From NCBI GenBank assembly GCA_046331665.1, contig JAXLQK010000030.1, forward strand, positions 10,336 through 74,335: a stretch of 64,000 bases of DNA. Reading direction: 5' to 3'. The translations under genes were made by a program, and so were the position numbers. The notes beneath the pieces were generated by a model, which saw only the letters and a list, made by a program, of their open reading frames with translations, was not told the origin of the DNA and searched no databases. The DNA comes from CAWBAT01 sp046331665 (lineage in GTDB: Bacteria; Acidobacteriota; Terriglobia; Versatilivoradales; Versatilivoraceae). Positions within the stretch are counted from its first letter, which is position 1. Every line of letters starts with the position of its first letter. Positions 43,351-51,500 of this stretch are shown here, one piece after another.

Positions 43351-45036
43351 CTATCCAGAGAGCGACGGAACGCCATTTCCTCGAACTATCGAAAAAGGTT
43401 TCGTTCGAGGAATCGAAAACAAGTAAGACACTAGCCGGTCCAGATCGGCCGGGGACAGCTTATAGGCGGGCATGGGACTATCCGGGGTATGCGCCTGCGG
43501 ATTGCGGAGGTGATCCTTCACCCAGTCCCGGTCTCTTCTCGAGAACAAGCCGTTGAGTTCGGGACCGATCTTCATTCCCTCCCCGTTGACCATATGACAG
43601 GTGCCGCATTGATTGGACTTGTAGAGTATCGCGCCTTCGACGGCCTCGACGGGCGCCGCATCAAGCACCTGGGCATTCTGGGGGGACAGTTTCAGCAGGA
43701 AGGAAGCCAGGGCGGCAAGCTGTTCGTCATTGAGATCGATCGGAGGCATCGAGGTGCCCGGCACCAGCCGGGACGGGTTCTTGAAATGATCAATCATCCA
43801 GGCTGGAGTGCGTCGAATGGAAGTGGCGGCAAGATTCGGGCCCACTTTGGAGGCTTGATTCGCCAGATTGTGACAACTGGAACATTGCTCTTTGCGGAAG
43901 AACCCGATGCCCGACAATTCCTCCGGAGTGAGTTGCTGCCATTGCTGGACCTCGGCTTCCTCTTCGCCCCCGGGCCCTGAGGGTTTGGGCTTGGTAATCA
44001 CGGCGGTCAGCGTCAAGGCGCTCCACCCCAGGACAGCAAAGACTACCACGCCAATGGCTACGCTTCGCTGAGCCAGTTTCTTCGGTTGTCCCCGATCCAG
44101 AAAAGGGATCAGGATCAGAGCCAGCAAGGCAAGCCCCGGCAGGAGGACACTCCCCACCAATTCCAGCGAGCCTTCAAAGAACTTCAGCGTCTGATACAGG
44201 AAAAGAAAATACCAATCCGGAGTTGGGACGTAGCTGCTGTCGGTAGGATCAGCCAGGCGTTCCAAAGGCAGTTTGACGACGACCGCCAAAACAAACAAAA
44301 TCACGAAGGCGAAGAAGATGGCAAGGGTGTCTTTAAAGACCTGCTCCGGGAAAAATTTCTTGGTGGCCCCTTGATCACTGGGCATCGGAGCCACTCCATG
44401 CTTGCGGACGAGGTAGACATGAAGCGCGATGAGCAGGGTGGCGATGGGAGGCAGCAACAAGACATGGAGCGCAAAAAAGCGGGCAAAGGTCACGACACCA
44501 ATGCTGCCTTCTCCCCCCAACAAGCGGGCCAGATAAGGCCCGAGAACGGGAGCCTTGCTGGCCAGTTGGGTAGCCACGATCGTTCCCCAATAGGCCCGAT
44601 TGTCCCAGGGGAGAAGGTAGCCGGTGAGTCCAAAGGCCAGCGTCAACAGGAGTAACAGCACGCCAATCATCCAGGTGGCCTCCCGGGGCCTTTTGTAGGC
44701 GCCGTAGAGGAATACCTGGATCATGTGGAGCACCACCACCACAATCAACAGGCTGGCGCCCCAATGATGAAGCCCGCGTATCACCGCACCCCCGGTGAGG
44801 GTGGTGACGATATACTGGACGCTGTTATAGGCGTCGCCCGGTGTGGGGGCGTAATTGAACGCAAGGAGGAGACCGCTGAAGGCTTGAACCAGGAAAAGAA
44901 AGACTGCCACGCTTCCGAAGACCTGGTGCCAGCCGCTGGAAGCAGGGATATCCTCCAACAAAAAATTCTTAACGGCTGATTCCAGCCCTGTCCGGTATTC
45001 GATCCAATGGATGATGCGCTGGGTAAAGTTTTTCAT
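43351..45036 (-). CDS. Cytochrome b/b6 fused to two c-type haem domains
   Basis: The 561-residue product is a membrane quinol-oxidising subunit. The N-terminal part has eight or so helices. The haem-b histidines are H90 and H104 (helix B, H-x13-H) and H191 and H206 (helix D, H-x14-H, the b6-type spacing). The quinol-site motif is PDWY (273-276) rather than PEWY. A linker of about 20 residues leads to two cytochrome c domains with CSSCH (385-389) and CGTCH (477-481), with methionine ligands in TSMPP and DSPMP. It overlaps the Rieske gene by four bases (ATGA at 45033-45036). Together they form a bc-type complex in which the cytochrome c1/f role is built into the b subunit. Confidence 0.92.
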   Translation of the reverse strand: MKNFTQRIIHWIEYRTGLESAVKNFLLEDIPASSGWHQVFGSVAVFLFLVQAFSGLLLAFNYAPTPGDAYNSVQYIVTTLTGGAVIRGLHHWGASLLIVVVVLHMIQVFLYGAYKRPREATWMIGVLLLLLTLAFGLTGYLLPWDNRAYWGTIVATQLASKAPVLGPYLARLLGGEGSIGVVTFARFFALHVLLLPPIATLLIALHVYLVRKHGVAPMPSDQGATKKFFPEQVFKDTLAIFFAFVILFVLAVVVKLPLERLADPTDSSYVPTPDWYFLFLYQTLKFFEGSLELVGSVLLPGLALLALILIPFLDRGQPKKLAQRSVAIGVVVFAVLGWSALTLTAVITKPKPSGPGGEEEAEVQQWQQLTPEELSGIGFFRKEQCSSCHNLANQASKVGPNLAATSIRRTPAWMIDHFKNPSRLVPGTSMPPIDLNDEQLAALASFLLKLSPQNAQVLDAAPVEAVEGAILYKSNQCGTCHMVNGEGMKIGPELNGLFSRRDRDWVKDHLRNPQAHTPDSPMPAYKLSPADLDRLVSYLFSIPRTKPFSIVRGNGVPSLSG

Positions 45037-45515
45037 GTGGCCGACTCCGTTGATTTGCGGATCGGTCCCAAGAGGAGCTTGTCTCCCTGAAGTTTCACCT
45101 CATATCGATCCAATGGCCGCGGTGCCGGCCCGCTCAATACGTCTCCTTCAATGGAAAAAGTTGACGTATGACAGGGGCACAAGAACTCATTCTTTTGCTT
45201 CACCCAGTGGTAGGCGCAACCCAGGTGAGGGCACTGAGGCCCGTAAGCAATGACGTCCTTGTCAGACATCTTGACCACCCAGGCGGATACTTTTTCACTG
45301 ATAATTTTCCAGCCGTCGATGCGATTGCGGCGAAACACTATTTCCTGGGGCAACTTCAATCCCAGCTGGCTTAGACTTCCCACATCCTCCCACTCCGTCT
45401 CTTTTTTGGAATTTGGAGGCCAGAGCAGGTAGACGGCGGCGGGCAGTGCCAGAACCGCTGCCATGAACGACCAGAGACCATAAATCATGCCAAGCTGAAA
45501 AGTTCTACGATCCAT
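45033..45515 (-). CDS. Rieske iron-sulfur protein
   Basis: The 160-residue protein has an N-terminal membrane anchor (about 12-33, GLWSFMAAVLALPAAVYLLW). The [2Fe-2S] ligands lie in CPHLGC (95-100, C95 and H97 with the disulfide cysteine C100) and CPCH (113-116, C113 and H116). It carries electrons from quinol to the c-type haems of its overlapping partner. GAGGAA precedes the ATG. The gene order Rieske then cytochrome b is standard for bc complexes. Confidence 0.92.
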   Translation of the reverse strand: MDRRTFQLGMIYGLWSFMAAVLALPAAVYLLWPPNSKKETEWEDVGSLSQLGLKLPQEIVFRRNRIDGWKIISEKVSAWVVKMSDKDVIAYGPQCPHLGCAYHWVKQKNEFLCPCHTSTFSIEGDVLSGPAPRPLDRYEVKLQGDKLLLGPIRKSTESAT

Positions 45516-46022
45516 AATTCCTCGTTGAAGACCTCTGACAAGATTATCCCTGCTGAGTCCGTACTCTAAACGGCCGTATCCATGAATGGGGCGAATTGAC
45601 TTCGGACGGACGATTTTCCGGCTTGAATGACTTCAGGCGTTGCACTTAATTGTTCGGCTCATCTTAATTCCGCCCATGGGATGGAGCAAGCGGAATCGTC
45701 AGGGCTTGCTGTGTGAAGGCCCGAATGCCAACGGCTCATTTCCGAAACCTGGATTCCCGGTCCGGGTGAAAATTTACTTGAACCTCCGGCGTTCCACAAT
45801 GATCATTCTCCAGAGAGGTTCTCGCTGAGCGCTGAGATTGAGGAGTCTCTGCATCGCCATTTTACTGTTGACAGCAATTTTCACAATGAATTAATTTCCA
45901 TAGACGCTGAAAATTGTGAACGTTATTCATGCCGGCATCGCAGAGCGGGTCTCGTCCAATCAGTCGTCGGTCTTTGTCGAATGCCACTGAATCTTGAGAA
46001 TGCCGCTTAGAAGGAGAATCGA
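45516..46022. other. Intergenic stretch with promoter-like box and dyad
   Basis: About 500 bases between divergently placed genes. TTGACA (45868-45873) is a perfect -35 box for the plus-strand gene; a good -10 is not obvious. An inverted repeat CAATTTTCA (45875-45883) / TGAAAATTG (45908-45916) overlaps it. A 62-codon plus-strand frame at 45640-45828 is judged spurious. Confidence 0.35.
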
Positions 46023-48433
46023 ATGCGTACGATCGCACTTGGGTTGACCCTTGCCGCCCTATTGGGGAATTTGACGGGAACCTCAGGAGGAGGCGTTGCA
46101 GACGGGCTTAGGCTATCGCTATCCGGTCGATCGCTTAAACGGGGGCATGCGTTGGGGAACCGCCATCTCTACGGACACTGGATGGTAAGTCCGATCTTAT
46201 CAACGAACGGGGATCTGTTCGCAGAGGCCTCCGTGAGTCCACCAATCAGCAATACTACTTGCTGGGCTGGAAGGTAGGCATTCAGTCACAGGAAGGAAAG
46301 CCTGCGGTTCCAACGAATACTCTATTTTTCCCGGTTTACCAGGAAACCCTCTTGAAGTTGGGAGAAACAGAAATCAGTAAGAAGTTCTTCGTGCCTTTCG
46401 AAAATAATTATTTGCGCTCCGCACATTTCCTCTTTGACGCGAAAGAAAGGATGCCCGCGGCGTGGAAGATCCATTCCGAAGTCGCTCTTCCCGAAGGCAC
46501 TCAGGTGAAGACGGCCGACTACAAGGGGCACAAATATTTGGAAGTGATCTATCGGGATAAGACGGCAGCGGCGTTTTGGGGAATTGGCGATATCGAATCC
46601 TTTTGGCTGAAGCCGAACTCGACCTATACCACTGACCCGGAACTGCTCTTGGAATTTGATTTGGCATGGCAAACGTCCGCCGGCCCTGCGACCTCGGCGC
46701 TTTCATTCGCGTATTCGGTGTATGGGGCTGCCCGCGGGAATCCTCTCAATGCGCTCCTGGATATTCACTCGAATCAGAGCGACCTGCCATCCCTCTATTT
46801 GCAACGCGTGCAACTCCTGTGGCATGAGTCCAAGATTGCGATGAGTCGGTATCTGGAAACCACGAGGCTTTGGACTCCCGACCCAGTCTTGAATCGAGGC
46901 GTGCAATGGGCAAAGATCAACCAACTGCGCGATCAGCAGGAATACAAATGGGGGGATGCTTTCAGCAACAACCCTCCTTCCGATACCGTGGTTGGACGGG
47001 ATTCGGTATGGTATCTGTCCGGAAGCAGTTATTACGCGCAACCCTGGTCTCGCAAGTTACTCGATTTCTGGTTTCGCTATGGGCTGGAAGTAAGCGGAAA
47101 GTTCACGGAGTATCTGGCCGCTACTTCCGATCCGCTTTTTCAAGATGACTACGGCCTCAATATCAATGACAACACCCCGCTCTTCCTGCTGGCTGCCCAT
47201 CAATACTACTGCCTGACGGGGGATCGGGGCTTCTTGAATCAGGCCTATCCCCGACTGCTGGAATCGGCCAACTATATTTTGGAGCAGCGCAAAGCCGGAG
47301 AGAACAATCACTATGGCTTGGTTTGGTCCACCTCGACGGAAAACTTCGTCCGGGGGCTCTGTGGCTGGCGCAACGCCATTCCGAATTACGCACTCTCCGG
47401 GGCGGTGACCGAGGTTAATGCGGAATGCTATCGCGCGTTGTTGGCCACCGCGGAGCTCGCCAAGTTTCTGGGGGATGAACCGAACCAGCGCCGGCTGGAA
47501 TTGGCCGCCGGTGAGCTGGCAAATTCAATGGAAAGATTCCTGCGATCCAAGTCTCAACTGAACCCATTTTACGTTTTGAATATCGATCCCTCGGGCAAGT
47601 TCGTCGACGATTTGACTGGCGATTTACTTTTCCCGGTTCTGTATGGTGTTTCCTCTCCGGAGCTTTCACAACGTATCCTGTTAGAACTGTTTAGCGAGCG
47701 GTTTTGGGCGGATGGCGGCAATGGGGCCGGCGGGATGCGAACGGTAAGCACGGCTCAGAAGGGTTACCAGCCCAAGGCGACTCCGCAAAATTACGGACTG
47801 CTGGGAGGGGTTTGGCCAAATTTGGCGTTGTGGGCAGGAAAGGGGGCGGCGGATCATGGTTACCCCGAGCTTGCCCTCAAGGCATTGCGGGGAACTTGGC
47901 TTCTCACGGAAAGGGACAATCCCGCTCAGGCCAACGTCGTCCCGGCCGAGCTTCCGGAATACTTCAATGGAGACGATCTTCTGCAGATCGGTCAACCCCG
48001 AAGCACCTTCCTGAACGGGATCTACATTTGGGCCTCACTGGAAGGCCTCCTGGGCCTGTCTCCGCGTCCGGACCATTTGCAGGTCAATCCGTCCCTGCCG
48101 CCGGAATGGGGGTGGATCGCCGTCTCGCGCTTGCCCTATCGCGGGTTTCCGCTGACCTTGCTGGCAGACCGCGGGACGAAGACGTTGTTCTCCACGGGCC
48201 ACGTGGAAAGCAGCTGGAAAGTGGTGGAAGTGCCGGAACAGCTTCAAGAAAAATATGACGCATCTGCCACCCCGGGGGCATTCTGGATGGTCATCCCGAC
48301 CCCGTCTGGAAACGAGGTCCTGGCTGCTTCCGACCTGCCCGCACACCTGAAGCTTTTCGACCGGTTAAGCAGGCGAGTCGTTGCGAATTTGACTATTCCG
48401 GCTGGAGGAATGATCAGGAAGAAGCTAGAATGA
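46023..48433 (+). CDS. Six-hairpin glycosidase-like secreted protein, frameshifted at 5' end
   Basis: The long frame from 46259 lacks a start but is continuous with upstream pieces. MRTIALGLTLAALLGNLTG at 46023 is a signal peptide, then RYPVDRLNGGMRWGTAIST lies in another frame and ends near 46190. Next comes SDLINERGSVRRGLREST, in frame with the main body. Two indels restore a single gene. The main part begins with GWKVGIQSQEGKPAVPTNT and holds an (alpha/alpha)6-like domain with GDRGFLNQAYPRLLESANYI and GDDLLQIGQPRSTFLNGIYI. It resembles six-hairpin glycosidases; the sugar is unknown. Confidence 0.6.
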
Positions 48434-48469
48434 ACCCCTTCTTTCCTGTGACGGTATCTGCTCGGCCGG

Positions 48470-48812
48470 GTGGGGCCTTTGAATCGTTGCCGCGTGTTGT
48501 CTCTTCTATTTCTTTTGAGTCTGTTTGTAGCTTCGGCGCAAACCTCTGTGCAGCGGCTGGACGAAGCAAGTTGCTCTGGCTCACGGCCAAACCGCTCAAG
48601 CATTGGGCTCGGTGGATCAATTCCTGGATCAGTTCAAGCAGAAAAGGCTTTCTCCCTCCCAACGAATTGCGCCTTTGGATCGAGCGGAAAAGATTCTGGT
48701 CGGGATTCGAGACAAAGACCCGCAGTCTTTTAGAGCGGGTTATTTGTTGGGCGAAGTCCGCTATTTGCAGAACCAGTATTCAGAGGCGCTTCTGGAGTTT
48801 GGGCTGTTCTAA
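48470..48812 (+). pseudogene. Small TPR-like secreted protein, frameshifted
   Basis: A signal peptide (RVLSLLFLLSLFVASAQTSV) begins at 48470. After an indel near 48570 the sequence continues in another frame as ALGSVDQFLDQFKQKRLS and DRAEKILVGIRDKDPQSFRA, then YLLGEVRYLQNQYSEALLEF, a TPR-like helical repeat. The frame ends near 48812. It may be the head of a larger TPR protein whose tail lies at 51205-51366 (see findings). Confidence 0.45.
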
Positions 48813-48866
48813 ATCAATCCTCCGCGCCGGCAGGATAAAGATCTCAAAAAGGAGCTTCAGAATCCC

Positions 48867-51032
48867 ATGCGACTATCCAGATTTCCTTCTCTCCGTGGCC
48901 TTTTGCTCGTGGCAGGATTGCTGATCCTGTATCCGGTCTCCAGGGATCAGGCCGCCAACGATTGCGATGAGAAAGTCACCGTCAAGATCCGGCTGGAAGA
49001 GGGCCATGCCTGGCGCCCTCCGTTCGGATTGGACCGGATTGGCCAGCCGTTGAATGTCGTCATTGAAGTGGAAAGTGAAGAGCGCCCCTATCGCGAGTAC
49101 TGGGTGGTGACGTATCAAAATGGGAAGGAAATCGACCGGCAGATTTTTCATCTCGCGGGAAGTCATTTAACCGGAAAATCTCCATATCTCGGGCGGGCGA
49201 GCTTTGCGCAGTATTTTGACGAGGTGGCTTTATTCGCCAAGTGCCGTTTTCAGGGGGAGCCTGTCGAGCTGGCCCGGCAGAAAGTGACTCCTCCCCCGTT
49301 CCAAGCCGAGGCCTTGACTCGATTGGATCCGGTGATCAACCCCGTCGATTTGGGAACGGTCCTGGTGCCCCTGGACTGGCTATTGTTGTCTTCCGGGCAG
49401 AAAGGACAAATTGAGGTGGCCGCCATTTCCAGGGCCATGGATATCGGCGAGGGCAAAGTGCAAGCCTGGTTTGAATCGGCTGCGGGAAACAAGTCGGCAA
49501 CAGGCATCAAACTGGAAAAAGATCGAAAATCCCAAGTGAGCCTTCCCCTGCCGTCCTTCTCAGGACTGCCTGAAAAAGACAATCTCCACATCAGTCTTCA
49601 GGCAGGCGATGGAAAAGAGCTCTGGCAGAAGCGGATTCCCGTCATGATGGTTAAATCTCCTCTCAAGCTTCCGGAATTTGGCGCAAGCGAATTGAAGCTT
49701 CGCTTCGATGCCCCCATTTCTGTTCGAGACCCTCGCACGGGAAAATTTTCAACGATGAGCTATGACACTGCATGGGCGCCGCAGTTGAAAGACGTGATCG
49801 TTTCCCTGCCCAATGGCTCGCGATACGTTTTCTGGCGGGGTTCCTGTTACATCCCTTTTTGGGCGAGCCTGCATGACATGGGCATGAGTTACGAATGGGC
49901 TGAAACCACCCCTCCCGCCGATGGATTCACGGACTCTGTCGAGCCGTTGATGGACAAAGAATTGCGTTACGGCCGGGTTGAAGTATTCGAATCGACGCCG
50001 GCGCGCGTGCATGTGCGCTGGACATACCAATCCACGGACTTTACCTACAAGGTGTGGGGGGACGCGCCAGTGGAAGATTATTACTTCTATCCGGATAGTA
50101 TGGGTACGCGGGTTCTCAGTTTAACGAGTGCTCCAGGAGCCAAATACGAAGTTCAGGAAATGATTGTGTTGGGCCCTCAAATGGCATACCCGTATCAGGT
50201 CCTCAACCCCAAGATGGTCGATATCTTGTTCATCGATGGCGAGAAACGCGAGATTACCTTTCCGCCCGAAGGCACGGCGGGATCTTCTCCCCAAACCTTC
50301 TCCCGCCAGCAGGGAGTGGGAGCGCCCCGTGACGTTCCGGCCGTCTATCGGGTTCGACTGCATAAAGAGGACGCGGATACTGCATTCAGTTTCAATCCCG
50401 TCGATACTCACTTGCCCCAGTATCTCTTCTCGCCATTCTATGATCGTGGGGTGATGGTGACTCCGGCCTATTGGGGAAGTCACTGGCCTGTGGCCCGCGG
50501 CAACACGACGGGTTGGACCATTGACGATCGCATTGCTCTGACTCCGTCGCACAACAGCATCTTAAGCTGGGGATTGGAAAATCAGACTCCTCTCAAGGCC
50601 TCAACTTTTCAAACGATCGACACGCTGGGGCGATCGAAACTGATGACCCAGCAGCAGTATGTCTGGTTGATTGGGATGACTTCCATGCCGGACGCCCGCT
50701 TGCTCGAATGGGCTTATAGTTTCAAAAATCCACCTTCGCTGGAACTCAAAGGCGCCAGACTGGAACAAGATCAATCCTATGTGTCCGAACGGCGGGCCAT
50801 GCGCCTGGTCGTGGAGGATCCCGCGGTCACGATCACGGTCAAGCCAAGCGTTCGCTGTATCAATCCCGTGTTCGAGCTTCGGTCTGCGCCCAAGGTGCTT
50901 CGCACTGTCAAAGTGGGAGAGCGGATGCTGACCGGAAAGGAATTCGCCTGGGATGGTCACGTCCTCTGGATCCAGGCGGACATCGCCACCGCGACTCCCT
51001 TGCAACTGGAGTTTGCTTCGACAGGGAAGTAA
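48867..51032 (+). CDS. Secreted protein of unknown function (large beta-rich family)
   Basis: The 721-residue product has a signal peptide (LRGLLLVAGLLILYPVS, cleavage near DQAA). The rest is beta-rich with many tryptophans and tyrosines. Blocks include RYVFWRGSCYIPFWASL, a WTYQSTDFTYKVWGDAPV stretch, TIDDRIALTPSHNSILSWGL and KLMTQQQYVWLIGMTSM. I do not recognise the family. Block order and residues resemble the smaller protein at 53869-55128 (RFVFSHEASYCPWFEF, VWIRWVYYGVN, YPNGLILRRQVF), so the two are distant relatives. AAGGAG lies upstream of ATG 48867. It shares the region with ASPIC-type secreted proteins. Confidence 0.55.
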   Translation: MRLSRFPSLRGLLLVAGLLILYPVSRDQAANDCDEKVTVKIRLEEGHAWRPPFGLDRIGQPLNVVIEVESEERPYREYWVVTYQNGKEIDRQIFHLAGSHLTGKSPYLGRASFAQYFDEVALFAKCRFQGEPVELARQKVTPPPFQAEALTRLDPVINPVDLGTVLVPLDWLLLSSGQKGQIEVAAISRAMDIGEGKVQAWFESAAGNKSATGIKLEKDRKSQVSLPLPSFSGLPEKDNLHISLQAGDGKELWQKRIPVMMVKSPLKLPEFGASELKLRFDAPISVRDPRTGKFSTMSYDTAWAPQLKDVIVSLPNGSRYVFWRGSCYIPFWASLHDMGMSYEWAETTPPADGFTDSVEPLMDKELRYGRVEVFESTPARVHVRWTYQSTDFTYKVWGDAPVEDYYFYPDSMGTRVLSLTSAPGAKYEVQEMIVLGPQMAYPYQVLNPKMVDILFIDGEKREITFPPEGTAGSSPQTFSRQQGVGAPRDVPAVYRVRLHKEDADTAFSFNPVDTHLPQYLFSPFYDRGVMVTPAYWGSHWPVARGNTTGWTIDDRIALTPSHNSILSWGLENQTPLKASTFQTIDTLGRSKLMTQQQYVWLIGMTSMPDARLLEWAYSFKNPPSLELKGARLEQDQSYVSERRAMRLVVEDPAVTITVKPSVRCINPVFELRSAPKVLRTVKVGERMLTGKEFAWDGHVLWIQADIATATPLQLEFASTGK

Positions 51033-51038
51033 TCCTGG

Positions 51039-51163
51039 CAGGTTGTTGAAATGCTCGGTCGACCAAAGTGCGGGAGCTGGGCGGCGGTCCGTAACCGCGA
51101 AATTCAATCACTTGCAGAACGACGGCCGCTCATAGGCGCCTACGAGTTTTCCAGCAACCTGCT
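51039..51163 (-). repeat. MITE-like repeat, copy B (opposite orientation)
   Basis: A 125-bp copy of the 8367-8498 element in reverse. Ends are GCAGGTTGTTGAAAT (plus strand) and AGCAACCTGC. The shared central block (TTCAATCACTTGCAGAACGA on this strand) and CGGTCGACCAAAG are conserved. The internal hairpin arms are less perfect than in copy A. It lies just after the 48867 gene, again in an intergenic place. Confidence 0.8.
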
Positions 51164-51204
51164 AGGCTTCCGGAGCCAGGGGTTGTGACCGGGGGCAGAG
51201 GCAG

Positions 51205-51366
51205 CGTCTGGTTGCACGGGATCATTTCCTGAAAGCCACCGCACGATTGGCTCCTAAAGAAAAGCGTGCATTATTGCTCGGACGGGTCTACACGGCCAGT
51301 AAGCAGGCGGAGATGGCCGAGGTTGCTTTATTCTCAGATTTTGAAGGAGCTGAAATGGAAGAGTAA
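51205..51366 (+). pseudogene. Tail fragment of a TPR protein
   Basis: 54 codons on the plus strand read RLVARDHFLKATARLAPKEK and LLLGRVYTASKQAEMAEVAL, then stop. This is the typical end of a TPR repeat protein. No start or upstream repeats are present; the MITE copy ends 40 bases before it. Confidence 0.5.
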
Positions 51367-51500
51367 AAACAGAAGCCTGTCCACTACCAAATCCTGGCTG
51401 GGAGGATGACTTAATCAGCGGGGTTCTTACTCCCCTTGGTTGTCGGGTAAAGAGGCCATGCGGAAGCGGATTCAATGTTGGCTCGAGGTAAATTACGATC

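Noticed and set aside
45640..45828. 62-codon plus-strand frame in the gap after the Rieske gene
   Set aside because: Composition and start context are poor and no domain is visible.
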